Shown piece by piece: positions 34,368-44,953 of a DNA stretch of 64,000 nucleotides. The notes under the pieces were generated by a model. The model ran no database searches and had not been told where the DNA came from. It saw only the letters and a list, made by a program, of their open reading frames with translations. This DNA comes from Burkholderiaceae bacterium (GTDB lineage: Bacteria > Pseudomonadota > Gammaproteobacteria > Burkholderiales > Burkholderiaceae_F). Position 1 is the stretch's first letter. Each line of letters starts with the position of its first letter. Made by a program: the position numbers and the translations under genes. Location of the stretch: contig JAFTYR010000075.1 in the NCBI GenBank assembly GCA_017461315.1, positions 62,001 to 126,000 on the forward strand, in the 5' to 3' direction.

Positions 34368-36260
34368 CTACTTTTTAACTATTTTCCCAACGATCGACAT
34401 TTCACACGGTTTGCAATGGAAACGAGCCTCTAATTCAATGTCATCACTAATTAATTTTAGTGGGGTTGGTTTAATTTTTTTCCCTTGTTTGGCACCTTCT
34501 TTGGGACATAGACCTAAAGAGAATCGAATGCAGTGTTTACAACGCATCAGTTCTATTTCACGAGAAACCGCTTTACCCTCAATTGCTGGTTCTGTGACGA
34601 TACAGTGATGCTTTAGATAAAAATCTTTTGATTTAGAATTTAAAACATTACCGCGATAATCAATTTCAGATTGTGGATAGACAACAGATGGGTCAATAGA
34701 AGATGCTTGTGGACGACGATAAGTGCTCTTACGAACTTCATCGAGTGTCTTGACTAAGAGACGCCGTAACTCGTTGATTTCAGAAATAGGAATAAATCGA
34801 ACTGAGTCCCATTCAAGTTCGATTTTGGTCGTTCTATAGATTGTTCCGCCTAGTTTTTTGAGAGAATTCTGTACGCTAACGATTGCTTTATTAGTATTTT
34901 GTGCTTTTTGTAAAGGAAGTTTTTTGTTTACTTGAGCACAGTTTCCTTCTTCATCCAAAGCTTTAAGCGTAATACGGTTTGCATTTATTTGAGCTTTAAT
35001 CTTAATCGGAACAAAACGTTGGGCAGTATCCTTTTCCATCAAACGCATCCAAGCATTATCACGGTTACGCATCAGTTTTAACCCAGGGCGCAATTGAGGA
35101 ATATTCTTTGTTGGTTCTCGTAGGAAAATTGACCAAACACCTTTTCCTTGATTTTCTGCTCGATTGATTAAAAGACCATTTAAAACGCCGTCATCTTGGT
35201 AAAAGGCAAGTCCATCTCCATTATGAAGCTCTAAATTACTTTGCAATAAAAAACTTTGATCTTGAACTTTAAGGACTTTTCCTGCAGGAATTCCTGCATT
35301 TTTAGGAGTATCAAAGGATGTGATATCTGAGTGACCGCGACCATGGACAAAATAGTCTGTCACACCTCGATTAAAGGTGCGATTTGGATCAGGTTCAAAG
35401 GTGACTTCGGTATAACCGACACTTGACGAGTGAAAATCAGGGTTTCGGGTTAGGTAGTCATCAAGTCGTTGACGATAAAAAGCCGTGGTATTTTTTACAT
35501 ACGAAATATCTTTGTATCGTCCTTCAATTTTGAAACTTCGAACACCCGCTCTGATTAAAGATTCTAAATTAGAACTTTGATTATTGTCCTTTAATGAAAG
35601 GGCGTGGCAGTTTTTCTTTAACTGTAATCCATTTTCATCGAAAAGGTCATAGGGGAGACGACAAAGTTGAGCGCAATTTCCTCTATTGGCACTGCGTCCT
35701 TTAATTGCCTGACTTGCATAGCATTGACCGCTATAACTGACACACAAGGCACCATGAATAAAAAACTCGATGCGAGCCGTCGTTAACTCATTCGAGATCG
35801 CTTGAATTTGCTCTAAGGAAAGCTCCCGAGCTGGCACGATCTGTGAAAAACCAACCGCTTCTAAAAATTTGGCTTTTTGAGGGGTTCGAATATCACACTG
35901 AGTTGATGCATGTAATTGAATGGGAGGTAAATCGCATTGCAATAAACCCATATCTTGTACGATTAAAGCGTCGACCCCAATATTCCATGCTTGATGTGCT
36001 AACTTGTGTGCAACAACGAGCTCTTCGTCAGTAAAAATGGTATTCAAAGCCAGATAAACACGAGAGCGGAAGCGATGTGCATGATTACAAAGTCGCTCAA
36101 TATCTTCTAATGTATTAGAAGCATTGACTCGGGCAGAAAAAATAGGTCCACCGATATAAACCGCATCAGCGCCATGGTTAATGGCCTCGATACCAATGTC
36201 TGCTGTCTTAGCTGGAGCCAACAGCTCCAATTCGTTTAAATACTGAGTTTCTTGACGCAT
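34368..36260 (-). CDS. rlhA: U32 family protein, 23S rRNA C2501 hydroxylase RlhA-like
   Basis: The U32 family was named for peptidases, but several members (RlhA, TrhP, UbiU/V) are oxygenation enzymes with an iron-sulfur cluster. This 630-residue protein resembles E. coli RlhA (YdcP): LELLAPAKTADIGIEAINHGADAVYIGG at the start, FIHGALCVSYSGQCYASQAIKGRSANRGNC (in two parts) with the cluster cysteines, RLPYDL, and the long C-terminal region including CKHCIRFSLGLCP. The ATG at 36260 is chosen; a TTG at 36275 is also possible, and no good ribosome site precedes either. The specific RlhA assignment depends on length and motifs and is likely but not proven. Confidence 0.78.
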   Translation of the reverse strand: MRQETQYLNELELLAPAKTADIGIEAINHGADAVYIGGPIFSARVNASNTLEDIERLCNHAHRFRSRVYLALNTIFTDEELVVAHKLAHQAWNIGVDALIVQDMGLLQCDLPPIQLHASTQCDIRTPQKAKFLEAVGFSQIVPARELSLEQIQAISNELTTARIEFFIHGALCVSYSGQCYASQAIKGRSANRGNCAQLCRLPYDLFDENGLQLKKNCHALSLKDNNQSSNLESLIRAGVRSFKIEGRYKDISYVKNTTAFYRQRLDDYLTRNPDFHSSSVGYTEVTFEPDPNRTFNRGVTDYFVHGRGHSDITSFDTPKNAGIPAGKVLKVQDQSFLLQSNLELHNGDGLAFYQDDGVLNGLLINRAENQGKGVWSIFLREPTKNIPQLRPGLKLMRNRDNAWMRLMEKDTAQRFVPIKIKAQINANRITLKALDEEGNCAQVNKKLPLQKAQNTNKAIVSVQNSLKKLGGTIYRTTKIELEWDSVRFIPISEINELRRLLVKTLDEVRKSTYRRPQASSIDPSVVYPQSEIDYRGNVLNSKSKDFYLKHHCIVTEPAIEGKAVSREIELMRCKHCIRFSLGLCPKEGAKQGKKIKPTPLKLISDDIELEARFHCKPCEMSIVGKIVKK

Positions 36261-36299
36261 GAGATCGAGTATCAAAAGTGAAAATGAATACTCGCTATT

Positions 36300-36941
36300 T
36301 TAACGGCAATGATCGTATGCTAAAGCTTGAATGACTTCCTGTGTGTTTCGACGTTGCTTTGCGATATCAGCCGGCGCTAGAGCTTCATTTGTACAAAAGT
36401 CTTTTCGAGCCCCTGCAGATAACAGTAGTTTAACGGTTTCGATATCCGCATCCCGAGCCGCCATATACAGTGGGGTAATCCCACGAAGTGTTCTCGCATT
36501 AACATCAGCCCCTTTAGCTAATAATTTTTTAATCATTTCCAGATTTCCAACCGCAGAGGCGTAGTGCAGAGGCGACCAATATCCTGGATTATTTGGGTTT
36601 GCTCCTTTTACAAGAAGCTTGTTTGCGATTGCATTTTTTTTCAGATAAATCGCAATCATGAGTGGTGTTTCATGAATTTGATTCGGAGTGTCGATTTTAA
36701 GGTTTTTATGGGATAAGAGAAGGTCAACGATTTTGTCTGAATTATGACGAATAGCCAACATCAAAAGGGGATCTCCCATTCCGGAAGGTGTGACCGAATT
36801 TGGATCTAAACCTTGTTTAAGAGCTGTAGCCATGACTTCTGGTTTGTTATCAATCGCAGCGGAGATTGCTTCTTCATACGTACCAGCCGAGACCGTTGTG
36901 GCACACAATAAGAATAATGATGCTAAAAGACCACGTATCAT
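36300..36941 (-). CDS. Secreted ankyrin repeat protein
   Basis: A 213-residue protein with a clear signal peptide (LLASLFLLCATTVSAG, cleavage after SAG or similar) and about five ankyrin repeats, the best being SPLHYASAVGNLEMIKKLLAKG followed by a repeat with TPLYMAARDADIETVKLLLSAG. Ankyrin repeats bind proteins, so this is probably a periplasmic interaction module. It is 12 bases upstream of, and on the same strand as, the preceding gene in transcription order, tatD; an ankyrin gene next to tatD recurs in betaproteobacteria. The partner is unknown. Confidence 0.85.
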   Translation of the reverse strand: MIRGLLASLFLLCATTVSAGTYEEAISAAIDNKPEVMATALKQGLDPNSVTPSGMGDPLLMLAIRHNSDKIVDLLLSHKNLKIDTPNQIHETPLMIAIYLKKNAIANKLLVKGANPNNPGYWSPLHYASAVGNLEMIKKLLAKGADVNARTLRGITPLYMAARDADIETVKLLLSAGARKDFCTNEALAPADIAKQRRNTQEVIQALAYDHCR

Positions 36942-36953
36942 GAGTAAGATCCT

Positions 36954-37754
36954 TTAAATTCGAAAATCAGTGACAAGTTGAGAACGATTTGCCTTACGAA
37001 ATAGTTGGAAAAAGTTATCGCCCGTAGCCGAGGCAATCTCTTCTACAGGTGCTTGTCTTAAGTCAGCTAATTTTTTTGCGACAAATGGAACATACGAGGG
37101 CTCATTTCGCTTACCCCGATAAGGTATTGGAGCCAAATAAGGACAATCGGTTTCTATGAGTATGCGATCTAATGGTGCCCAGGAGGCTACTTTTTGAATT
37201 TCTGTGGCATTTTTAAAGGTCAGAATACCGGAAAAGGAAAGATAGCCACCTAAGTCAAGTGCTTGGCGGGCCATGCTTTCATCCCCGGTGAAACAATGTA
37301 AAACAAAACCACATTCATCGGCCTTTCCTTCTTTTAACAAGGCAATCGTATCTTCTTTGGCATCACGAGAGTGCACAATGAGAGGAAGATTGGCGGATCG
37401 AGCTCCTTCGATATGTAGGGCAAAACGATTTCGTTGCCAGTCTAGAGGTTCTTCATTGTAATAATAATCGAGACCACATTCGCCAATTGCAATGACCTTA
37501 GAAGATTGCGTCAGAGTAGTAAAGTCTTTAAGAGTCACCTCTCTAGGATCATTGTTAGTGCTGGGATGAACGCCAAAACTAGCCCAAACACCAGGATGCT
37601 TTTCCGCAAAATTCAGGGTACTTGGAAATTCATGTAATGAACAACAAGCAAGCAATGCACCAGATACCTGAGCTTTACCCATTCGGTCTAAAACTGCATC
37701 AATATCGTTGGCAAATGGATCCGTATCAATATGGCAATGTGAATCAATGAACAT
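36954..37754 (-). CDS. TatD family metal-dependent DNase
   Basis: A 266-residue amidohydrolase-fold nuclease of the TatD/YcfH group. Metal ligands are visible in FIDSHCHID, the Glu in GECGLDYYY, H in LPLIVHSRDA, H in FVLHCFTG and the Asp in LIETDCPYLAP. Members have 3'-5' DNase or D-aminoacyl hydrolase activity. It is three bases from lpxH, so the block lpxH-tatD-ankyrin is probably one transcript. YcfH versus TatD cannot be decided. Confidence 0.92.
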   Translation of the reverse strand: MFIDSHCHIDTDPFANDIDAVLDRMGKAQVSGALLACCSLHEFPSTLNFAEKHPGVWASFGVHPSTNNDPREVTLKDFTTLTQSSKVIAIGECGLDYYYNEEPLDWQRNRFALHIEGARSANLPLIVHSRDAKEDTIALLKEGKADECGFVLHCFTGDESMARQALDLGGYLSFSGILTFKNATEIQKVASWAPLDRILIETDCPYLAPIPYRGKRNEPSYVPFVAKKLADLRQAPVEEIASATGDNFFQLFRKANRSQLVTDFRI

Positions 37755-37756
37755 GA

Positions 37757-38542
37757 TTAAACCAAGTGACCGAAATGAAGATACTCGTTTTCAAAACTGA
37801 GATAACCACCTCGTGGCGTATCACAATCAAAGTCCCAGTCCGGAAGTACCCAACGGTCAAGTCTGAAGTCATCAATAAAATGAGTCATGTGACCGGGTTT
37901 GTGTGTGTGTCCATGAATCAATATGTGGCTATCGGCTCGGTGAGAAGCTTTGGTTACTTCAGAGATGACCACATCCATTTTTTCAGTGGACTTTTGGCTA
38001 TTGTCTTGGCGACTTTGTGTTCGAAGACTATTCGCTAGATCAATACGATATTCTAATTTTTCACTTAGTATGGCGCGTTGAACGTCTGGATTTCTGAGAG
38101 TGGCGCGAAATTCTTGGTATTCAGGATCAGCCGTACACCATACATCGCCATGAGCCAACAAAATATTTTCAATGCCGTTACGAACCCGAATAGGATCCTG
38201 AATTAGAACAGCACCGGTCAGCTGTGAGAAGTCTTTACCGAGGAGAAAGTCTCGATTTCCATGCATGATATAAAGCGGACGGCCGGAATCGCTAAATTTT
38301 CGCAGTGCGAATAAAACATCGCGATAGCTCTCAGCATGATCGTCCCCAGCCCAAAACTCAAAAAGATCCCCTAAGATCAATAATTCGTTAAATCGGGGAG
38401 CAATACTCTCCATGAAGTTTATGAACGCCACCATGGTCCGAGGTTTATCTTGAGATAGGTGTAAATCGGAGATAAAAACCGGATTCTTTAGTGGTGGAAT
38501 TTGCTTACAACAAGCATTAAAGGGGACGATTCCTGTAGACAT
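37757..38542 (-). CDS. lpxH: UDP-2,3-diacylglucosamine diphosphatase (LpxH)
   Basis: Fourth step of lipid A synthesis: hydrolysis of UDP-2,3-diacylglucosamine to lipid X at the inner membrane. The 261-residue calcineurin-like phosphoesterase has the expected metal motifs: FISDLHLSQ, LGDLFEFWAGDD, MHGNRDFLLG, LAHGDVWCTAD and LIHGHTHKPGH. An N-terminal extension of about 18 residues precedes the first strand. It follows the cyclophilin gene by three bases. Presence of lipid A synthesis is consistent with a Gram-negative envelope. Confidence 0.93.
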   Translation of the reverse strand: MSTGIVPFNACCKQIPPLKNPVFISDLHLSQDKPRTMVAFINFMESIAPRFNELLILGDLFEFWAGDDHAESYRDVLFALRKFSDSGRPLYIMHGNRDFLLGKDFSQLTGAVLIQDPIRVRNGIENILLAHGDVWCTADPEYQEFRATLRNPDVQRAILSEKLEYRIDLANSLRTQSRQDNSQKSTEKMDVVISEVTKASHRADSHILIHGHTHKPGHMTHFIDDFRLDRWVLPDWDFDCDTPRGGYLSFENEYLHFGHLV

Positions 38543-38545
38543 AAC

Positions 38546-39037
38546 TTAAATAACTTCCGCTTTGACGATAGTGACCTCTTCGACTGGGACGTCTTGATGG
38601 AACCCATAGGAGCCAGTACGAACGGAGGCGATTTTATCTACTACTTCTTGTCCCTTAACTACTTTACCGAAAACGGCATAACCCCAACCTTGAGGTGTTT
38701 CGCTACGGAAATTAAGGAATGCATTGTCAGCCACATTGATAAAAAACTGACTAGTTGCAGAATGAGGTGCATTCGTACGAGCCATAGCGATAGTATATTT
38801 GTCGTTTAATAAACCATTGGAGGCTTCGTTTTGAATGGGAGCACGTGTATCACGTTCTCTGAGCCCAGATGTATAACCACCACCTTGAATCATAAAGCCC
38901 GGAATAACACGGTGAAACAGCAAGCCGTCATAGTGACCATCAAGAACATACTGTTCAAAGTTTTTTGCTGTAATTGGAGCCTTTTCGTAATCAAGTTCAA
39001 GATCAATTTCACCGTAATTGGTTGTTAAACGTATCAT
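38546..39037 (-). CDS. ppiB: Peptidyl-prolyl cis-trans isomerase, cytoplasmic cyclophilin
   Basis: Cyclophilin of 163 residues without signal peptide, as for E. coli PpiB. Active-site features are [13 protein letters not shown] (Arg and Phe of the proline pocket), [17 protein letters not shown] and WGYAVFGKV. An AAAAGGAAT stretch precedes the ATG. It is paired with a secreted paralogue just upstream and followed by lpxH. Confidence 0.93.
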   Translation of the reverse strand: MIRLTTNYGEIDLELDYEKAPITAKNFEQYVLDGHYDGLLFHRVIPGFMIQGGGYTSGLRERDTRAPIQNEASNGLLNDKYTIAMARTNAPHSATSQFFINVADNAFLNFRSETPQGWGYAVFGKVVKGQEVVDKIASVRTGSYGFHQDVPVEEVTIVKAEVI

Positions 39038-39059
39038 TTAAATTCCTTTTTATTGATAA

Positions 39060-39620
39060 TTATTTAGTAATGGTTACAGACTCAATGACGATTGGACGAA
39101 TCGGTACATCGTCATAAAAACCTCGTGTTGTAGTTGGTGCACGTCCAATTTTTCGTACAACATCCATACCGCGGATGACTTTACCAAAAACAGTATAACC
39201 ATAACCGTCTTGAGATCTAGGTTGATTTAAAAAATCATTATCCTTCAAATTAATGAAAAACTGGCTCGTGGCTGAATTTGGATCGGTTGTTCGAGCCATT
39301 GCGATAGTTCCTACATAGTTCCCTAGACCATTTTTTGATTCGATGGGAATCGGAGCCTTAGTTTTTTTCTGATCCATTCTTTGGGTAAAACCACCGCCTT
39401 GAATCATGAAATTTGGAATAACTCGATGGAAAATTGTTTTGTTATAAAAACCAGATTCAGCGTACGAGATGAAATTAGCAACAGTTTTAGGGGCTTTTTC
39501 TCTATTAAGTTCAACGATAATTTTCCCTTCAGAGGTATTAATTGTGGCTGTAGGAGAAGCCCAAACAAAGGCGGAAGCAACCATAAAACTTAAGGCTACT
39601 GTGAACTGAATCTTGGTCAT
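39060..39620 (-). CDS. ppiA: Peptidyl-prolyl cis-trans isomerase, periplasmic cyclophilin
   Basis: Cyclophilin of 186 residues with an N-terminal signal peptide (cleavage likely after VWAS-like AxA region near residue 21). The catalytic core is intact: [32 protein letters not shown] and YGYTVFGKV. It is probably a periplasmic folding helper like PpiA. The gene lies 22 bases upstream of ppiB, with which it shares a duplicated origin. Confidence 0.92.
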   Translation of the reverse strand: MTKIQFTVALSFMVASAFVWASPTATINTSEGKIIVELNREKAPKTVANFISYAESGFYNKTIFHRVIPNFMIQGGGFTQRMDQKKTKAPIPIESKNGLGNYVGTIAMARTTDPNSATSQFFINLKDNDFLNQPRSQDGYGYTVFGKVIRGMDVVRKIGRAPTTTRGFYDDVPIRPIVIESVTITK

Positions 39621-39677
39621 GTATATCTCGTAAAAATAAAATAGATAAGAAAAGAAGATAACAACAAGAGTGTGGCG

Positions 39678-40223
39678 TCACTTAAGAAGTAATTCAACTT
39701 CATTTAAACGCTTTTGCATTCTCTTATTTCCTGGAGCAATGCGTAATGCTTGTCGATAAGCGTCTCGTGCTTGAGCCAGATAAATGTCCCCCAAATTAGA
39801 GAAGGTCACAAAAGACTTGCTGTTGTTCGATACCGCGCGCTCCAAAAGTTCTTTTGCCTGTCCGATGTTACCTTCTGATGCGTACATAACTGCCAAATTG
39901 TTGTACGGTTCTGCTATTTCTGGATAGTCTCGAATCATTTGCTCAAAAACGCTTCGCGCTTCATCTTTACGGTTCAAATCGTTTAGTAGAACCCCTCGCA
40001 AGAAACGGATTTGAACATTTTTTTCATTTTTCTTTAGTTCTGATTCAGCTAAAGCTAAAGCTTCTCGTTTTTGCCCCTGATTGGATAACTCGGTAATTTT
40101 CTTTACGGGACGATAGACTTGGGGTTCATTTTCATCGAAAAAAGAACCAGCTGATTGAGCCTGAACGCTCACGGTTGACAATAAAGCGACCAATGCTACA
40201 GAAATCAAACGAAGACAGAACAT
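39678..40223 (-). CDS. Secreted tetratricopeptide repeat protein
   Basis: A 181-residue exported protein with signal peptide (ALVALLSTVSVQAQS) and three to four TPR motifs, for example NVQIRFLRGVLLNDLNRKDEAR and AEPYNNLAVMYASEGNIGQAKE. A gene for such a protein at the head of the ppiA-ppiB-lpxH block, divergent from cysS, is conserved in betaproteobacteria. TPRs suggest a scaffolding role in the periplasm; no partner is identifiable. Confidence 0.85.
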   Translation of the reverse strand: MFCLRLISVALVALLSTVSVQAQSAGSFFDENEPQVYRPVKKITELSNQGQKREALALAESELKKNEKNVQIRFLRGVLLNDLNRKDEARSVFEQMIRDYPEIAEPYNNLAVMYASEGNIGQAKELLERAVSNNSKSFVTFSNLGDIYLAQARDAYRQALRIAPGNKRMQKRLNEVELLLK

Positions 40224-40437
40224 CGAACTTCCTCGTACTACATAAGGATAATGGAGATTATTGTAGCAATATCCATTAAATAGGCCTAATCAATCTGTAT
40301 TGATTCTGTAAATACATGAAAACGGTATTAGAAAAATTGCGAAAATTAAGAAAAGAGAAATGGTATTGCAAAGGTATAATTTCTAATTACAGTTCAAATA
40401 ATGAACATGCCAAGTTCAAACAATAGAAAGGAAAAAG

Positions 40438-41832
40438 ATGGCACTGAAAATATATAACACGCTTACGCGCAAACCGGAGTTGTTCCAGTCCATTGAACCC
40501 GGAAAAGTTAACATGTATGTTTGTGGCGTAACGGTTTATGATGACTGCCATATTGGTCATGGAAGAACTTTTATCGCTTTCGATATTGTGAGACGCTGGT
40601 TGGAAGCGAGTGGTTACGAAGTTCGTTTTGTTCGTAATGTGACAGATGTGGATGACAAGATTATTCGACGATCTGCAGAAAGAGGAATTCTTCCGAGCGA
40701 ATTAGCTGAAGAATTTACGTTACGTATGCAGGAAGATCTTAGAAATCTAAATTGTTTAGATCCGACCGTTGAACCTCGGGCTACAGCTTATGTTCCCCAG
40801 ATGCTTTCTTTAATTGAAAAACTTGAAGAGAAAGGGTATGCCTATCAGGATAAAGAAGGCGATGTTGACTTTTCTGTTCGTAAGTTTGAGTCTTATGGTG
40901 CCTTATCTGGTAAGAAGATTGATGATCTTCGTGCTGGAGAGCGAGTTGAATTAGATACAGCGAAGCGAGATCCCTTAGATTTTGTTTTATGGAAAAAGGC
41001 AAAACCGGGTGAACCTCAGTGGCAAAGTAAATGGGGTATGGGACGTCCGGGCTGGCATATTGAATGTTCGGCTATGAGTAGCTCCCTTTTAGGGGATACT
41101 TTGGATATTCATGCTGGGGGTCCTGATTTGAAGTTCCCGCACCATGAAAATGAAATTGCGCAAAGCGAAGCTGCGAGTGGCAAGCGCTTTGTCAACGTTT
41201 GGATGCATTCAGGTCCATTAAGAGTTAATGGCGAAAAAATGAGTAAGTCCTTGAAGAATTTCTGGACAATTCGCGATGCTCTTGAACAGACCAATCGAGA
41301 ATACGGAGACAAAAACGGCGCTGAAACATTGAGATTTTTCTTGTTGAAATCTTCTTACAGAAGCCCAATTGATTTTTCATCTGGCTTAGTCGAAGATGCT
41401 CACCAGGGGTTGGTTCGTTTGTATACAGCCTTACGTGATGTACCTGCTGATCAAGGTGAACTCGATTGGAATGAAGATTATGCTCGTCGCTTTAAGGAAG
41501 CAATGGACGATGACTTTAATACCGCACTTGCCGTCAGTGTTCTTTTTGAACTTGCCGGTGCAATCAATGCTTCGAAGTCTCCAGTTTTAGCACGTCAGTT
41601 GTTAAAGCTTGGGAACATTCTAGGTTTCTTGCGGTTGGATCCAACTTCGTTTGTTAAGGGGGCAGTTGAAGATATTGACTCCACTTGGGTCGAAGAACAG
41701 ATTCAGAAACGAAAAGAAGCTAAACAAGCGAGGAATTTTAAAGAAGCTGATGCCATTAGAGCGACTTTGAAAGAAAAAGGGATCGTCCTGGAGGACGCCC
41801 CAGGTGGAATTACAACATGGCGCAGGGGATAG
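40438..41832 (+). CDS. cysS: Cysteinyl-tRNA synthetase
   Basis: Class I synthetase that charges tRNA-Cys; 464 residues, of normal size. Zinc and active-site features: Cys29 in [14 protein letters not shown] at 38-41, [20 protein letters not shown] and the [10 protein letters not shown] signature. A GGAAA site precedes the ATG. A TATAAT at 40375-40380 lies 57 bases upstream, but no matching -35 is evident. The last 16 bases overlap the glycosylase gene, and cysS-alkA-accA-tilS forms a tight conserved operon. Confidence 0.97.
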   Translation: MALKIYNTLTRKPELFQSIEPGKVNMYVCGVTVYDDCHIGHGRTFIAFDIVRRWLEASGYEVRFVRNVTDVDDKIIRRSAERGILPSELAEEFTLRMQEDLRNLNCLDPTVEPRATAYVPQMLSLIEKLEEKGYAYQDKEGDVDFSVRKFESYGALSGKKIDDLRAGERVELDTAKRDPLDFVLWKKAKPGEPQWQSKWGMGRPGWHIECSAMSSSLLGDTLDIHAGGPDLKFPHHENEIAQSEAASGKRFVNVWMHSGPLRVNGEKMSKSLKNFWTIRDALEQTNREYGDKNGAETLRFFLLKSSYRSPIDFSSGLVEDAHQGLVRLYTALRDVPADQGELDWNEDYARRFKEAMDDDFNTALAVSVLFELAGAINASKSPVLARQLLKLGNILGFLRLDPTSFVKGAVEDIDSTWVEEQIQKRKEAKQARNFKEADAIRATLKEKGIVLEDAPGGITTWRRG

Positions 41833-42488
41833 GATTTCCTTCTACAATAGTAGAACCGCCATACTGGCGTGAAGCCTGTGTGGCGCTAAGTGAATCCGAT
41901 CCGGTAATGGCGCGTTTGATTGAAAGATTTAAAGGACGCGCCTTAAAAGGTGGTTATGAGCCTTTTAAGATGTTAGTTCGATTCATTATCGAGCAACAGA
42001 TATCCTTAAAGACGGCCGATAAGGTTTGGGAACGGTTTGTTAAGGCCTGTCCTGAAATGACTCCGTTGCTGGTATCTCGAAAGCATCGAAGGACGTTGAG
42101 ATCCGTGGGGCTATCGGAACGAAAGATTGATTGTATATGGGATATTTGTCGTTTCTTTATTGAAGAAGAACAACAAATGGTTGACTATGATAGGTTAGAT
42201 GACCAAGAGATTGTGAAACGCCTGATGTCTATAAAAGGGGTAGATGAATGGATGGCACAAATGTTTTTGATATTTGTTTTACATCGTCCTAATGTGTTGC
42301 CCCTTTCAGATACGAGGCTTATTAAAGCAATTGAAAACGAGTATTTTGATTCTGAAATGTTCAATGGGATGGAAATTTCTGAAAGACGCAGAAAGTTAGA
42401 CCAAATCACAACATGTTGGAATCCATGGAGAACGGTTGCCACGTGGTACATGTGGCAAAGTTTTGAAGCAAATACAGTTAGTTACTGA
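41817..42488 (+). CDS. DNA-3-methyladenine glycosylase, AlkA-like HhH-GPD family
   Basis: Base-excision repair glycosylase of 223 residues. The helix-hairpin-helix is IKGVDEWMAQMFLIFVLHR and the catalytic Asp is in LPLSDTRL. LVRFIIEQQISLKTADKVWERF is typical of the AlkA-type fold. No iron-sulfur cysteine cluster is present, so it is not an EndoIII homologue. Translation is coupled to cysS by a 16-base overlap. Confidence 0.88.
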   Translation: MAQGIGFPSTIVEPPYWREACVALSESDPVMARLIERFKGRALKGGYEPFKMLVRFIIEQQISLKTADKVWERFVKACPEMTPLLVSRKHRRTLRSVGLSERKIDCIWDICRFFIEEEQQMVDYDRLDDQEIVKRLMSIKGVDEWMAQMFLIFVLHRPNVLPLSDTRLIKAIENEYFDSEMFNGMEISERRRKLDQITTCWNPWRTVATWYMWQSFEANTVSY

Positions 42489-42506
42489 AATAAGAAGATA
42501 TTGACT

Positions 42507-43475
42507 ATGGCAAAAATTAATTATCTAGATTTTGAAAAGCCTGTTGCAGCTCTGGATGAAAAAATCCAAGGTTTGATCGATTTACAAAGTGGAGACGAAA
42601 AGGTCGATATCAAGAAAGAGATCGAAGGGTTGGAGCAAAAACGTGAAAAACTCTTAAAGGATCTGTATGGGAAACTTTCTCCGTGGCAAACTTCTTTAGT
42701 TGCTCGCCATCCACAACGTCCGTATACGTTGGATTATATTCAGGCTGTCTTTTCTGATTTTCATGAACTTCACGGTGATCGTGCTTTTGCTGATGATGCT
42801 TCTATCGTCGGTGGTTTAGCTCGCTTTAATGGTGAATCCGTTATGGTGATTGGACATCAAAAGGGTCGAGATACCAAAGAAAGAACACTTCGAAATTTCG
42901 GTATGAGTCGTCCAGAAGGTTACCGTAAAGCATTGCGCTTGATGAAATTGGCCGAAAAGTTTGGTCTTCCAATTATGACTTTTGTCGATACTCCAGGTGC
43001 TTATCCTGGTATTGGTGCTGAAGAGCGAGGACAGTCTGAAGCAATTGGTCACAATCTTTATGAAATGAGTCAATTAAAGGTGCCGGTTATTGCAACCATT
43101 ATTGGTGAAGGAGGATCCGGTGGTGCTTTAGCGATTGCAGTCTGTGATGAATTGCTCATGATGCAAAATTCCACCTATTCGGTGATTTCTCCGGAAGGCT
43201 GTGCCTCTATTTTGTGGAAGAGTGCGGAAAAGGCCAGCGACGCCGCGACTGCGCTCGGTTTATCTGCTCCTCGCCTTAAAGAATTAGGTTTAGTTGATAA
43301 AATTGTAGAAGAACCTTTAGGCGGTGCACATCGTGATCCACTCGCTACGGCCACTTCCTTAAAGCGTGCTCTTACCGATTCGTTAAGAGCCTTGAAGCGA
43401 TTGTCTGTTGATGAGCTTTTAGCTCGTCGTCATGAAAAACTTATGAACTATGGAGTCTTTGCGGTTGAAAATTAA
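42507..43475 (+). CDS. accA: Acetyl-CoA carboxylase carboxyltransferase, alpha subunit
   Basis: Transfers CO2 from carboxybiotin to acetyl-CoA with AccD, producing malonyl-CoA for the Fab enzymes encoded at 9887-14154. The 322-residue protein has the helical N-terminus ([12 protein letters not shown]), [10 protein letters not shown], the carboxylase core with [22 protein letters not shown] (in part) and [11 protein letters not shown] oxyanion loops. The ATG at 42507 is chosen over the TTG at 42501. The 3' end overlaps tilS by 26 bases. Confidence 0.97.
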   Translation: MAKINYLDFEKPVAALDEKIQGLIDLQSGDEKVDIKKEIEGLEQKREKLLKDLYGKLSPWQTSLVARHPQRPYTLDYIQAVFSDFHELHGDRAFADDASIVGGLARFNGESVMVIGHQKGRDTKERTLRNFGMSRPEGYRKALRLMKLAEKFGLPIMTFVDTPGAYPGIGAEERGQSEAIGHNLYEMSQLKVPVIATIIGEGGSGGALAIAVCDELLMMQNSTYSVISPEGCASILWKSAEKASDAATALGLSAPRLKELGLVDKIVEEPLGGAHRDPLATATSLKRALTDSLRALKRLSVDELLARRHEKLMNYGVFAVEN

Positions 43476-44880
43476 AGGTCGAGAACATCGTCGTTTGACT
43501 TTTAAACAGAAAATCGATGCCTCTCTTGTCGAGATGCTTGAGGGGCTTGTTCGTCACAAAGAGCTAAAGTTTGCCGCAGAGGGGCAGTCCGTCAATTTAG
43601 CGGTTGCCTTTTCTGGAGGTTGTGACTCAACGGTGCTATTGAGTGCTTTAGCAAAATTGAAGTGCCCTCTCTTAGGCCGTATCACTGCGATTCATGTTCA
43701 CCACAATTTGTCTGCAAATGCGAATGCGTGGGCCGAGCATTGTCAAAAAGTAGCTCAAAAGCTCAAAGTTGATTTTGTACTTCGTAAAGTAGTTGTGAAT
43801 AAGAGCGGTGACGGTGTCGAGGCCGCCGCCCGCAAAGCCCGCTATCGAGCTCTCGAAGATTCAGCGCGACGCGCAGGATGTCAAGCGATTGTGACTGCAC
43901 ATCATCAAGATGATCAGCTCGAAACTTTTATGATTCAATGGATTCGAGGGGCAGGGGTCGAAGGCTTAATTGGAATGCCTCCGATGCGACAGACCGGATC
44001 GATTGCGATTGTTCGTCCTTTATTACGTTTTTCTCGCAAAGAACTTGAAAACTATGCGAAAACTCGCAAATTTGAGTGGGTTAATGATGAAAGCAATTTA
44101 GATACGGCCTATCTCAGGAATGCAATTCGCTTAAAGGTATTACCGGTCATTGATGAACAGAGAAAAGGCTGGCGGGACGCCGCGGCGCGTTCCATTGAAA
44201 TCTTGTCAGAAGCCGATGAAATTCTTCGCGACGTTGCTCAAGAGGACTTAAAGCGAGTATTAAATTCAGTTGGTCATTTTATTGAATTAGATGCTTTCTT
44301 GAGTCTAAGTTCGGCCCGTCAGTCTCGGGTCTTACGACTTTGGATGGCTGAAAACGGGTTTGAAGTATTGCCTTGTTCTCGACTGAGAGAGCTCCTTCGT
44401 CAAATCAAAGAAAGTGAATCTTCTAGTATTTTGCTACTACGCTTTCAAGATAAAGAACTACGTTTATACGGTAAACGTCTATTAGTAACTCAAAGTGAAA
44501 AGACTAATGGATCAGACTTTACGTTTAATTGGCAGGGAGAGAAAAGAATTGCGGTTCCATCTTTTGATGGTGAATTGATTTTTGAAGAAAATCCAGAAGG
44601 CTTTTCAGAAACTTTCTTGCGCTCAGCTCCTCTTACCGTCAAAAGAAGAAGTGGCGGTGAAAAGATTAAGATCCACAAATTCCGTCCGTCTAAACCATTA
44701 AAACAACTGTTCTCTGCGGTGGGAATCGCTGAATTTGAAAGAGCTTCGATGCCACTTGTATGGCGCGGTAAGGATTTGATCTTTGTTGCTGGAATTGGAG
44801 AAGAGGTGCGAGCCAAACTAGATGATGATTCTGGACCTCGTTACAGCATTCGTTGGAAGAAAAATCCGTCACTTCTTTAA
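43450..44880 (+). CDS. tilS: tRNA(Ile)-lysidine synthase
   Basis: Modifies C34 of the CAU tRNA-Ile to lysidine so that it reads AUA. The 476-residue protein has the PP-loop [13 protein letters not shown], the [13 protein letters not shown] and [12 protein letters not shown] motifs with the metal-binding His and Asp residues, and the C-terminal TilS domain ([14 protein letters not shown]). It begins inside accA; the overlap of 26 bases is longer than elsewhere in the operon, and later starts would cut the N-terminal helix only slightly, so the exact start is somewhat uncertain. It ends the cysS operon. Confidence 0.95.
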   Translation: MESLRLKIKGREHRRLTFKQKIDASLVEMLEGLVRHKELKFAAEGQSVNLAVAFSGGCDSTVLLSALAKLKCPLLGRITAIHVHHNLSANANAWAEHCQKVAQKLKVDFVLRKVVVNKSGDGVEAAARKARYRALEDSARRAGCQAIVTAHHQDDQLETFMIQWIRGAGVEGLIGMPPMRQTGSIAIVRPLLRFSRKELENYAKTRKFEWVNDESNLDTAYLRNAIRLKVLPVIDEQRKGWRDAAARSIEILSEADEILRDVAQEDLKRVLNSVGHFIELDAFLSLSSARQSRVLRLWMAENGFEVLPCSRLRELLRQIKESESSSILLLRFQDKELRLYGKRLLVTQSEKTNGSDFTFNWQGEKRIAVPSFDGELIFEENPEGFSETFLRSAPLTVKRRSGGEKIKIHKFRPSKPLKQLFSAVGIAEFERASMPLVWRGKDLIFVAGIGEEVRAKLDDDSGPRYSIRWKKNPSLL

Positions 44881-44892
44881 GCTAAAAGAAAG

Positions 44893-44933
44893 AGTAAAAG
44901 GCGATACCTCTTGTTTGCGTATCGCCTTTTACT
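44893..44933. terminator. Bidirectional terminator between tilS and the ABC operon
   Basis: A perfect 15-base inverted repeat (44893-44907 with 44919-44933) with an A-tract and a T-tract built into its arms. It serves the convergent tilS and ABC importer operons. Confidence 0.88.
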
Positions 44934-44953
44934 GTAGTTGAATCCGAAAGATT